Positions 56,865-64,000 of a stretch of DNA of 64,000 nucleotides are shown here, piece by piece. A program made the translations under genes and the position numbers. A model generated the notes under the pieces. That model did no database searches. It saw only the letters and a list, made by a program, of their open reading frames with translations, and was not told the origin of the DNA. The stretch covers positions 5,162,001-5,226,000 of the forward strand of contig NZ_LT960614.1 in assembly GCF_900231165.1 (NCBI RefSeq), in the 5' to 3' direction. Within the stretch, counting starts at the first letter, position 1; each line of letters begins with the position of its first letter. The DNA is from Hartmannibacter diazotrophicus (GTDB lineage: Bacteria > Pseudomonadota > Alphaproteobacteria > Rhizobiales > Pleomorphomonadaceae).

Positions 56865-57947
56865 TCAGCCGGAGCGCCCGTGCTGGTTCCAGCCGGGGCC
56901 GAGCAGCCAGCGGGCGACGACCGGCAGCACGAACATCATCACCGAAAAGCGTGCGAGCTGGTGCGTCGCAACGAAGGCCGGATCGAGCCCGAGAGAGAAG
57001 GCGAGGATGACCATCGCCTCAAGGCCGCCGGGCGCAAAGGCGACCAGCGCCTGGCCGAGCGGCAGGTCGAGGCCGAAGGAGGCCACGAGCGCTCCGGTCA
57101 CCGAGACGACGCTGCCGACGACAAAGGCGCCGAGCCCGGACCGGAGACCGTTGAAAAGGTCGCTCCAGCGCGTGCCGGAGAACCGCAACCCCATGAAAGT
57201 GCCAAGGAAAACATAGCCGGCTGTCAGCAGGATCGGGGGCAGGATTCCCGAGACGAGGCCCGACCCGTGCAGGAAGGCGCTCATGAAGAAGGCGCCGAAG
57301 AGGGCGCCGGCCGGGACCTTTGCCTTCATGCCGGCAAGACCCGCCGCCAGCCCGCAGACCATCATCAGGAGGAGATCGGCCAGTTGCGCCGGGGCCGGCT
57401 GGGCCACGGTCGCGGTTGCCGTCGCAACGTCCGAGTAGCGGCTCTCGAGGTAGGTCACCACGCCGGGCAGGACCGCGACGAGCAGGAAGACGCGGATCGT
57501 CTGCGACAGCGCGACACGAGGAACGTCCGCCCGCGTGGTCTCGGCCAGCATGAGGACATAGGAGAGCGCCCCCGGCACCGCGCCGAAGAGCGCCGAGGCC
57601 TTGTCCCATCCGGCGCACCGGCGCAGGTAGACGAAAGTCGAACAGACGATGCCGGCGACGGTGACGAAAAGGGCGGCAAGGCTCAACGGCCAGAGCGCCA
57701 CATGCCCGATGGCCTCCGGCGTCACGCCGGCTCCCATCGAGATGCCGAGGAGGATGAAGATCGCATCGCGCAGCCGGCTATGCATCTCCGCCTTGAGGCC
57801 GGAAAGCACCGCGAGCGCCACCGCGATCATGGAACCGGATAGCCAGGGGGCAGGCATGCCGAGAAGGGAGAACAGGAATCCGCCGGAAAGTCCGATGCTG
57901 AGCGCCAGCGCCAACCACATGGCATTCGGCCTGTCCGAGCCCATCAT
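56865..57947 (-). CDS. AbrB family membrane protein (putative ammonia-monooxygenase-like transporter)
   Basis: This 360-aa polytopic protein is of the AbrB family, historically mislabelled as ammonia monooxygenase. About ten hydrophobic spans fall into two homologous halves, each with a PAPWL(S)G/PAGALFGAFF-like motif and a conserved GAVPG(A)L segment. The function of the family is unknown; a transport role is assumed. ATG 57947 or 57944 follows GAAGGG; longer in-frame starts reach 58073. It is divergent from hemN and convergent-side neighbour of the ccoN promoter region. Confidence 0.85.
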   Translation of the reverse strand: MMGSDRPNAMWLALALSIGLSGGFLFSLLGMPAPWLSGSMIAVALAVLSGLKAEMHSRLRDAIFILLGISMGAGVTPEAIGHVALWPLSLAALFVTVAGIVCSTFVYLRRCAGWDKASALFGAVPGALSYVLMLAETTRADVPRVALSQTIRVFLLVAVLPGVVTYLESRYSDVATATATVAQPAPAQLADLLLMMVCGLAAGLAGMKAKVPAGALFGAFFMSAFLHGSGLVSGILPPILLTAGYVFLGTFMGLRFSGTRWSDLFNGLRSGLGAFVVGSVVSVTGALVASFGLDLPLGQALVAFAPGGLEAMVILAFSLGLDPAFVATHQLARFSVMMFVLPVVARWLLGPGWNQHGRSG

Positions 57948-58158
57948 GATCCCTTCGTTGCGGATGAACGATCCGCTGCACGGCGCGTGAAAGCGCCAGC
58001 GACCGCGCGGCCGGGTCGTGCGGAAGATCCCGGAAAGACGGCGCATCCGGCGGATGCGCAGAACCGCGTACACCCCTTGTCCCTGATGCTCTACAGTGCG
58101 GGCCGGTGCGTTTCAAGGCATGGCAGGATTGCAAATTCGGGCCGGTAATGGCCTGGAC

Positions 58159-58172
58159 TTGAGAGAGATCAA
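58159..58172. promoter_or_regulatory. FNR/FixK-type box upstream of hemN
   Basis: TTGAGAGAGATCAA has a perfect ATCAA half and a TTGAG half with one mismatch from TTGAY. It lies only 36 bp upstream of the hemN ATG, closer than usual for an activator site. Confidence 0.55.
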
Positions 58173-58207
58173 AGCCGTCTACCCGTTGTCGTGGCAATCA
58201 CTCGTCC

Positions 58208-59557
58208 ATGATGATCGACCGACGCCTCACCAACCTTCTGGACCGCAATCTGCCGCGCTACACGTCCTACCCGACGGCGCCGCATTTCCTGCCCGACGTC
58301 GGGCAGGAAGAGCATGCCGCCTGGCTGGATCTTGCCGCCGAGCACGGACCAGTCTCGCTCTACCTGCATGTGCCCTTCTGCCGTTCGATCTGCCACTACT
58401 GCGGCTGCACGACGAAGGCGTCCCTCAAGGACGAGCCGCTGCGCAAATACGCGGCGGTCCTGCGCAAGGAAATCGCTCTCGTCGCCGATCATGTCGGCGC
58501 CGTCGAGGTGAGCCACATCCACTGGGGCGGCGGCACCCCCAGCCTGATGCCGCCGGACGAAATGGATGCGATCGTCGGTGACCTGCATCGCTTCTTCAAG
58601 ATTTCGCCTAAGGCCGAGCATGCGATCGAGCTCGATCCGCGCCACGTCACCTCGTCGGGTGCCGCGCATCTGGCAAGCCTCGGCGTCAACCGGGCGAGCC
58701 TCGGCGTTCAGGATCTCGATCCGGCGGTCCAGGCCCTGATCGGGCGCATGCAGCCCTTCTCCGTCGTCGAGGCGGCCATGGCGGCCCTGCGCCGGGCCCG
58801 CATTCACACGATCAACCTCGACCTGATGTACGGACTTCCGGGGCAGACCGACGCGTCGATCCGCAAGACGGCGATGCAGGCGGCGGGCCTCGCGCCGGCG
58901 CGCATGTCGCTCTTCGGCTATGCGCATGTCCCCTGGTTCAAGGCCAACCAGAAGCTCATCGACGAGAGGCTCCTGCCGGGGCCGGAAGATCGCCGGCGCC
59001 TCTCCGAGATCGCCCGCACCACCATCGACGCCTTCGGCTACGAGGCGATCGGCATCGACCATTTCGCGCGCCCGGACGATGCGCTGGCGATCGCGCTCAA
59101 GGACCGCACCCTGAGGCGCAATTTCCAGGGCTACACCACCGACAAGGCGGAAACGCTGATCGGGCTCGGCCTGTCCTCGATCGGCAAGTTGCCGCGCGGC
59201 TACGTCCAGACCACCACCGACATGAAGGCCTATGCCATGGCCATCGAGGCGGGGCGCTTTGCCACCGTCAAGGGCCGGCCGCTCAGCGTCGACGATCGCG
59301 CCAGGGCCGACGTCATCGAGGAACTCCTGTGCTTCTTCGACGCCGACTGCGGCGGGATCGCCCGCAGCCACGGGCTCGACGAGGGCTACTTCGATGAGGA
59401 CTTTCGCGCCCTCGCCCCGCTGGAGAGCGATGGCTATGTGCGCATCGTCAACCGCAGGGTGGCCATCACGCGCGACGCCGCGGCGCTTGCGCGGCTCGTT
59501 GCCAGCCATTTCGACAGCTATCTCGGTGCCGGGGGGCGGCATTCGACGGCGACCTGA
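58208..59557 (+). CDS. hemN: Oxygen-independent coproporphyrinogen III oxidase
   Basis: This 449-aa radical SAM enzyme decarboxylates coproporphyrinogen III when oxygen is scarce. The 4Fe-4S motif CxxxCxxC is at C58, C62, C65 (PFCRSICHYCGC). The SAM-binding GGGTPSLM follows, as do YGLPGQT and the HemN C-terminal domain (GIDHFARPDDAL, RNFQGYTT). The length matches HemN rather than the shorter HemW. It is divergent from the AbrB-family gene and about 0.9 kb upstream of the convergent fixK gene. Oxygen-responsive control is expected. Confidence 0.96.
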   Translation: MMIDRRLTNLLDRNLPRYTSYPTAPHFLPDVGQEEHAAWLDLAAEHGPVSLYLHVPFCRSICHYCGCTTKASLKDEPLRKYAAVLRKEIALVADHVGAVEVSHIHWGGGTPSLMPPDEMDAIVGDLHRFFKISPKAEHAIELDPRHVTSSGAAHLASLGVNRASLGVQDLDPAVQALIGRMQPFSVVEAAMAALRRARIHTINLDLMYGLPGQTDASIRKTAMQAAGLAPARMSLFGYAHVPWFKANQKLIDERLLPGPEDRRRLSEIARTTIDAFGYEAIGIDHFARPDDALAIALKDRTLRRNFQGYTTDKAETLIGLGLSSIGKLPRGYVQTTTDMKAYAMAIEAGRFATVKGRPLSVDDRARADVIEELLCFFDADCGGIARSHGLDEGYFDEDFRALAPLESDGYVRIVNRRVAITRDAAALARLVASHFDSYLGAGGRHSTAT

Positions 59558-59734
59558 TGCAGCGCAGGCGGCGGCTCACCGGAACGGGCCGCTTCGCCAC
59601 TCTTGCGCTCAGGTCGGCAAACTCTGCCGACTAGGCAGGCCGTGCAAAGTCGGCTCTAATTCGAACGATCTCCTTCGAATCACGTTGTTTTCAGTCGGGT
59701 TCGTTCCTGAAAGACTATAGTTCCGGGGCCGGGA

Positions 59735-60370
59735 ATGATATTGTTCACCAATTGGAAGCAATCGCGCGCAGAGCGGCGCGATACTCTTTCGCTTTTGGCG
59801 CTGGTCAGTGCCGCCATGATCGCTTCTACGGCGCCATCGAATGCCGCGGCTGCCGAAAAGCTGCCGGGCGATCCGGCTCCTCTGACGGCGACGGATTTCC
59901 GCCTGCTCGACGAAGTGAGGCTGGGGCTGGCGTCTCACAATCTCAGTTCGAAGGAACGTGGCGAGGTCGATATCAGTCTTGCCTTCCTGACCAGTCCCTT
60001 GCCCGTCTCGACCGGCAACGCGCTGGCGGATTTTGTCTTCGGACCGCGACTGGAGGTCGGCGGCAGCCTGAATTCGGGCGGCGACACGTCTTTCCTTTAC
60101 GCCGGCCTCACCTGGGACGTCGATATCACGGAGAGTCTGTTTCTGGAGGCCACTCTCGGCGGGGCCGTCAATAACGGCAAGGACGCAACGCCGGGTCGGA
60201 TCGACATGGGCTGCCGGGTCACCTTCCGCGAAGCGGCCAATCTCGGATATCGCTTCAACGAGCACTGGCAGATGCTCGTGGGCGTCGAGCATCTGTCGCA
60301 CGCCGGTCTGTGCGATGGCGGCAACGACGGCCTGACCAACGCGGGCGTTCGGGTCGGCTACCGCTTCTGA
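59735..60370 (+). CDS. Acyloxyacyl hydrolase / PagL-like lipid A 3-O-deacylase
   Basis: This is a predicted outer-membrane beta-barrel of 211 aa with an N-terminal signal ending near SNAAAAE (about residue 41). The C-terminal VEHLSHAGLCDGGNDGLTNAGVRVGYRF holds the His-Ser pair of PagL and ends in Phe, typical of outer-membrane barrels. By family it removes the 3-O-acyl chain of lipid A. The substrate lipid A is not verifiable here. It is convergent with fixK. Confidence 0.82.
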   Translation: MILFTNWKQSRAERRDTLSLLALVSAAMIASTAPSNAAAAEKLPGDPAPLTATDFRLLDEVRLGLASHNLSSKERGEVDISLAFLTSPLPVSTGNALADFVFGPRLEVGGSLNSGGDTSFLYAGLTWDVDITESLFLEATLGGAVNNGKDATPGRIDMGCRVTFREAANLGYRFNEHWQMLVGVEHLSHAGLCDGGNDGLTNAGVRVGYRF

Positions 60371-60387
60371 CCGGGTGGACCAGGTCG

Positions 60388-60436
60388 CAAAAACGCCCGC
60401 CTCGCGGTCCCGGGTTGGCGGAAGCGCGAAGCGGGC
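60388..60436 (-). terminator. Terminator between convergent PagL-like gene and fixK
   Basis: GCCCGC-C-TCGCG (60395-60406) pairs with CGCGA-A-GCGGGC (60425-60436). On the minus strand it is followed by a GTTTTTGCG tail. It is placed 43 bp after the fixK stop. Confidence 0.7.
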
Positions 60437-60478
60437 GCGGATGGATCGTCCTGAGCCACTCAGGACCAGTGCCGGAAT

Positions 60479-61216
60479 TCAGTGAATGCCCGTCATCTTG
60501 CAGATGCGGCAGACGCTCGGCAGGTGAATGCGGTCGTTCTTCTCGATCGAGATGATGCCGCGGCGCTTGAAATCGGAGAGCACCCGGCTCACCGTCTCGA
60601 TCGTGAGGCCGAGATAGTCGGCGATTTCCTGGCGCGTCATGCGCAGCACGACGACGGCATTGTCCTTCTCGCCGACGGCGGGGCCAGGGCAGCCGACAAC
60701 GCCCCGCTCGGGGACGAAGCGCATGAGGAAGGTTGCCACCCGTTCGGCGGCCGACTTGCGGCCGAGAAGCACCGCATGGGAGTGCAGGAGTTCGATGCGC
60801 GACGCCAGGCAATGGTTCACATGCGCCTGCAGGGCCGGGTTGACGTCGATCTCGTGGCGGTCGAGGACGCGGAGCGTCACTTCGCACAGTGCCTCGGCGG
60901 AACAGTCGTAGTAGCCGCTGGGCGCCAGCCCGAAGAGATCGCCCGGCGAGAGAATGTCTACCACCTGACGGCGTCCGTCGCCGAGCAACCGGTAGAGCAT
61001 GACCGAGCCTTGCGCGATCTCGAAGAGATGGGTCGCCGGATCGTCTTCGTAGCAGATGACATCATGCGAATGATGACGTTCGGTGCGGGTCGAACGGCTG
61101 GCCAGAAAGCTGGTCCAGGCCGTGCTCTCGGGGCGGGCCTTGCGTGGCATGTCACGATAGCGGCCCTCGCCTTCGCCAGAGCTCGCGTGATCGTTGATCT
61201 TGGCATGCTGAAGCAT
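60479..61216 (-). CDS. fixK: Crp/Fnr-family regulator of the FixK type
   Basis: This 245-aa transcription factor has a cyclic-nucleotide-like sensor fold (about 40-150) and a C-terminal winged helix. The recognition helix carries TIETVSR with E207, S210 and R211, the residues that read TTGA half-sites in FNR/FixK proteins. The N-terminal Fe-S cysteine cluster of FNR is absent, so oxygen is probably not sensed directly. Cysteines are C55, C105, C111, C136, C176 and a C-terminal CRIC pair (C236, C239). It neighbours fixJ and fixL, and TTGAY-N4-RTCAA boxes lie upstream of several genes in the window. ATG 61216 has GAGGAGG upstream. FnrN- or AadR-type naming remains possible. Confidence 0.88.
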   Translation of the reverse strand: MLQHAKINDHASSGEGEGRYRDMPRKARPESTAWTSFLASRSTRTERHHSHDVICYEDDPATHLFEIAQGSVMLYRLLGDGRRQVVDILSPGDLFGLAPSGYYDCSAEALCEVTLRVLDRHEIDVNPALQAHVNHCLASRIELLHSHAVLLGRKSAAERVATFLMRFVPERGVVGCPGPAVGEKDNAVVVLRMTRQEIADYLGLTIETVSRVLSDFKRRGIISIEKNDRIHLPSVCRICKMTGIH

Positions 61217-61530
61217 TCGGTTCCTCCTCGAACGTCGTCCGACCGTGCTTGTCCGGAAACAGGGTGCGATGGGGTGCCCCCTGAACCCTGGCGGATGTCT
61301 TGAGACGCGATTTGAAGAAAGGCCCGTCCGTCCACGTTGCCTTTGGCGTCCTCCGACGCCGCAAAATTTACCTAAGTGATTGCAATCCGTAAGACAGTCC
61401 CAATACTTAAGACGAACTGCGTAAGCCCGAATACGGACCCTTGCGGAAGCGTGCGACGAAATCGATTTAAGTCCGGAGTTCCAGAGAAATCCAGCGGCGA
61501 TTGTCTGGAATGTCCGGTGATGCGGCCGTC
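61217..61530. other. fixK promoter region with repeated GTAAG motifs
   Basis: The 314-bp upstream region of fixK contains CGTAAG at 61388-61393 and 61420-61425 (32 bp apart), the palindrome CTTAAG at 61406-61411, and CTAAGT at 61372. This patch is AT-rich relative to the flanks. It may be the FixJ-binding region, by analogy with other fixK promoters. Confidence 0.45.
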
Positions 61531-61881
61531 TTATTTGGCCGAAGGGATGATTTCACCCAGCCAGTCGCCGGTCGGCGGCTTGCGCAGGAACTGGGTCTGG
61601 TGCAGTCCCCTCAACTCGTGACGGATCTCCCGATCCGATTTTCCCGAGATCACCACCACCCGTGGCCCGTCGGGTATGTCCTGCAGGCGCTGGATCACCT
61701 CGCGGCCGGAGATGCCCGGCAACCCGAGGTCGACGACGACGACATCGATCTCGTCGAGCTTGACGGTCGCAAGAAAGGCCTCGGCGCTGTGAAAGCGCTG
61801 AAGATCGCATCCGCCTGCGGCACACAGCGCCACAAGGGCATCTGCCACCGCGGCATCATCTTCGATCACGGCGATCTTCAC
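61531..61881 (-). CDS. Single-domain response regulator in the fix locus
   Basis: This stand-alone receiver domain has 116 aa. The acidic pocket IEDD is at 6-9 and the phospho-acceptor D51 is in VVVVDLGLP. The Ser switch is in VVISG and the conserved Lys is in FLRKPPT. It has no output domain. GTG 61881 with GGAAGG upstream is preferred; the frame is open upstream to 62007. It sits between fixK and fixJ, so it may compete for phosphoryl groups from FixL or another kinase (inference). Confidence 0.85.
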   Translation of the reverse strand: MKIAVIEDDAAVADALVALCAAGGCDLQRFHSAEAFLATVKLDEIDVVVVDLGLPGISGREVIQRLQDIPDGPRVVVISGKSDREIRHELRGLHQTQFLRKPPTGDWLGEIIPSAK

Positions 61882-62075
61882 GCAATCAACCTTCCGTTCT
61901 CGCGCCCGAATCGTGATGAAATCGGCCTGGGCGAGCCAAAAATAATGAGCGCGATCAATCCGCAAGAGAAAGGACCGCAGGATTTCCGGCCATCGCAAAC
62001 CATGCACCCGCGAGCCTTTCGGCCCGCGTGTCCTTCTTGGAGCAGCGTAGAATAAGGGACCGGACGGCCTGAATG

Positions 62076-62699
62076 TTATTCGTTAGAACCCGTAGCGCCG
62101 GGCGACGTCAGGACGATGCGGACAAGGTCGGCGGCATTCTTCGCGCCGAGCTTTTCCATGATCCGGGCGCGGTGAACCTCGATCGTGCGCGGCGAGATCC
62201 CGAGCGTGCGGCCGGCTTCCTTGTTCGATGCGCCCGAGGTGATTTCCTTCAGGACGTCCCGCTCCCGCGGGGTCAGGATGTCTGCGCCGGGGAAGTTGCC
62301 GGCTGGCGTCGGCCGGGCGGCGCGGCGCGCGGCCAGCGCCTCGCGGATGCGCGTGACCACGAAGTCGGCGTCGAACGGCTTTTCGATGAAATCGAACGCG
62401 CCGAGCTTGATGGCATTGACGGCCATCGGGATGTCGCCCTGGCCGGAGATGATGAAGACCGGCGCCGGGAAATTCATGACGTCGATCGCCTTGAGCACGT
62501 CGAGGCCCGATCGGCCGGGCATGTGCACGTCGAGGAGCACGCAGGACGGCGTCGCGCTCCTCAGAGCGTCGATGAACGGCTCCGCACCGTCGAAGCCGCG
62601 CGTCGTGAACCCGTCCATCTCCAGGACAACCGACAGGGCGTCCCGAACCGCGGGATCGTCATCGACGATATAGACACTGTCGCTGCTGCCGTCCGTCAT
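62076..62699 (-). CDS. fixJ: Response regulator FixJ
   Basis: This 207-aa transcription activator of the FixLJ oxygen system normally drives fixK. The receiver domain has acidic residues VDDD (12-15) and phospho-acceptor D57 in VLLDVHMPG, with the FixJ-like ISGQGDIPMAV and KPFD segments. The LuxR-type helix-turn-helix (LTPRERDVLKEITSGASNKEAGRTLGIS...) fills the C-terminus. ATG 62699 follows GGAAGAGG; the frame extends to 62795. It lies 79 bp downstream of fixL on the same strand. Confidence 0.93.
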   Translation of the reverse strand: MTDGSSDSVYIVDDDPAVRDALSVVLEMDGFTTRGFDGAEPFIDALRSATPSCVLLDVHMPGRSGLDVLKAIDVMNFPAPVFIISGQGDIPMAVNAIKLGAFDFIEKPFDADFVVTRIREALAARRAARPTPAGNFPGADILTPRERDVLKEITSGASNKEAGRTLGISPRTIEVHRARIMEKLGAKNAADLVRIVLTSPGATGSNE

Positions 62700-62778
62700 G
62701 TCCTCTTCCTTCTTGATTTGCCGCTGTCCTTTTCCGAGGGAGGCAGTCGTTTGCCGCTTCTCGGAAGCATAAGCCAGT

Positions 62779-63996
62779 TCAATTCTCGGCGTCACGCAAT
62801 TCCGGGCTGGTTGTTGTACCGTCGTGTGGACGGGGCAGGTGCAGGATGAACCGGGCCCCCTTGCCGTTGCCGCCCGGTTCCACGGTCAGGTCGCCGCCAT
62901 GGTTCTGGGCGATCGACCGTGAAATCGCGAGACCGAGGCCCATGCCCGTCTTCTTGGTCGTCTCGAAAGTCTTGAAAAGCGAGGCGGCGACATCGGGAGG
63001 AATGCCCGGTCCCGAATCGGTCACGATCACCCGGGCGGTCTGCGCGTCCGTCTCGATCTCCACCCGCACCCACTTTTCCGGCAGTCCGCGCACGACCTCG
63101 ACCGCGTTGCGCACGAGGTTGAGGATGATCTGCTGGATCTGGACCGGATCGGCGTCGACTTCGACAGGGCCGTTCGGGGGCAGGAAGGCGATCGGGACGG
63201 TGGAGCCCTGCGCAACGACCATGATGAGGTCGAGCGATTCGGCGACGGTCGGCCCGAGGTCGACGGCCTGGCGGGCGGGCTCGCGCTTTTCCACGAAATT
63301 GCGCATGCGGTCGATGATACGCGCCGCCCGCTCGGCCTCCTTCAGCGCCTTGCCGATGATCTGGCGCATCCGTTCGGACGTCTCTGGGGACTGCTGCGCT
63401 TGCCGGTCGACGGCCTGCAGATAGAGCATCAGGGCCGTGAGCGGCTGGTTGAGCTCGTGCGCCATGGCCGCGCCCATCTCGTCCATCGCCGAAAGGCGGG
63501 CCATGTGGACGAGTTGCGACTGCAACTCGTTCAGCCTCTGCTCGACGGCCTTGCGGCTGCGCAGGTCGCGGATGACGCCGATGAACTGCCGGCCTTCCGG
63601 CGTGACAGCCTCGCCGACCGACAGCTCGACCGGAAAGACGGTGCCGTCCTTGTGCATGCCGCTCACTTCGCGGCCGATGCCGATGATCCGGCGCTCGCCG
63701 GTCGTCAGGTAGTGCGAAAGATAGCCGTCATGCTGGTTGGCGAAGTCCGGCGGCATGATGATGCGCACATTCTCGCCCAGCACGTCGGCGGCGGAGCGTC
63801 CGAACATCGTCTCGCAGGACTTGTTGAAGGCGAGGATGCGGGCCCTGTCGTCGATGACGACGATGCCGTCGACCGCCGTGTCGAGAACGCTGGCAAAGCG
63901 GGCTTCCGACACGCCGTTCTCGCGGACCGGCGCATCCGGCGTCTCCCGTCCCATGTCGTTGCCTTCGCCGCTCAAACCCTCGTCCCTTCCGGTCAT
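62779..63996 (-). CDS. fixL: Oxygen-sensing heme-PAS histidine kinase FixL
   Basis: This sensor kinase loses activity when O2 binds its heme. About 405 aa from ATG 63996, or 391 from ATG 63954, which has GAAGG upstream. The PAS domain (about 30-145) carries the FixL heme pocket: the proximal His in NQHDGYL (H89) and the conserved Arg in GREVSG (R109). The kinase core has H180 in AHELNQPL, the N box NLVRNAVE and G boxes DSGPGIPP and GMGLGLAISRS. There are no membrane spans, so it is cytoplasmic, like the Bradyrhizobium protein. The 5' end is 4 bp from the window edge, so an upstream extension cannot be excluded. Confidence 0.92.
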   Translation of the reverse strand: MTGRDEGLSGEGNDMGRETPDAPVRENGVSEARFASVLDTAVDGIVVIDDRARILAFNKSCETMFGRSAADVLGENVRIIMPPDFANQHDGYLSHYLTTGERRIIGIGREVSGMHKDGTVFPVELSVGEAVTPEGRQFIGVIRDLRSRKAVEQRLNELQSQLVHMARLSAMDEMGAAMAHELNQPLTALMLYLQAVDRQAQQSPETSERMRQIIGKALKEAERAARIIDRMRNFVEKREPARQAVDLGPTVAESLDLIMVVAQGSTVPIAFLPPNGPVEVDADPVQIQQIILNLVRNAVEVVRGLPEKWVRVEIETDAQTARVIVTDSGPGIPPDVAASLFKTFETTKKTGMGLGLAISRSIAQNHGGDLTVEPGGNGKGARFILHLPRPHDGTTTSPELRDAEN

Positions 63997-64000
63997 TTTC

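Overview
The window is GC-rich, densely coding chromosomal DNA from an alphaproteobacterium, most likely of the order Hyphomicrobiales (Rhizobiales). The evidence is the TCA gene order mdh-sucC-sucD-sucA-sucB followed by a short-chain dehydrogenase, an Omp19-type inhibitor lipoprotein, a RegB/RegA (ActS/ActR) redox pair, a C4-pathway 5-aminolevulinate synthase, a FixL-FixJ-FixK oxygen cascade, intracellular PHA depolymerase and N-acetylglutaminylglutamine amide synthesis. No rRNA, tRNA, CRISPR array, prophage or insertion sequence was recognised.

Layout. 1-8.3 kb (minus strand): a partial SDR gene, sucB, sucA, sucD, sucC and mdh, with stem-loops in three of the four intercistronic gaps of the TCA block. 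8.5-12 kb: zapE, a 126-bp palindromic repeat element, an omp19-like lipoprotein, and a divergent CitE/HpcH-family lyase. 12-18.5 kb: a sarcosine/dimethylglycine dehydrogenase-like FAD/GcvT protein coupled by a GTGA overlap to a choline-kinase-like phosphotransferase, a YgjP-type metallopeptidase, a divergent ArsR/SDR pair with an operator-like palindrome, and a formyl-hydrolase-like gene. 19-26 kb: an ExaC/AcoD-type aldehyde dehydrogenase with its DUF779 partner, pckA, and regA/regB. 26-37.4 kb: phaZ, a class A PBP, a diguanylate cyclase with three exact 480-bp tandem sensory repeats, an acyltransferase, polA and a DUF2852 protein. 37.6-41.2 kb: the N-acetylglutaminylglutamine amide operon. 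41.6-45.1 kb: a receiver protein, hemA and a dipeptidase. 45.1-56.6 kb: the cbb3 oxidase assembly genes ccoGHIS with an overlapping FG-GAP lipoprotein gene, a small islet (msrB, hypothetical, mazF/mazE, oxidoreductase), then ccoNOQP. 56.9-64 kb: an AbrB-family membrane protein, hemN, a PagL-like deacylase, fixK, a lone receiver, fixJ and fixL.

How it fits together. The right third is an oxygen-response island: heme-PAS FixL, FixJ and a FixK/FNR-family regulator lie beside the high-affinity cbb3 oxidase, its assembly factors and two heme-synthesis genes. FNR/FixK-type 14-bp palindromes (TTGAY-N4-RTCAA or near matches) lie upstream of ccoN, ccoG, hemA, hemN and, less expectedly, the aldehyde dehydrogenase. 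A second redox sensor, RegB with an intact quinone motif and redox cysteine, is encoded about 37 kb away from fixL. I saw no wholly unknown multi-gene system. The most novel-looking items are the FG-GAP lipoprotein overlapping ccoS, the triplicated sensor region of the diguanylate cyclase, the extra FNR site at the aldehyde dehydrogenase, and the hairpins in the TCA operon.
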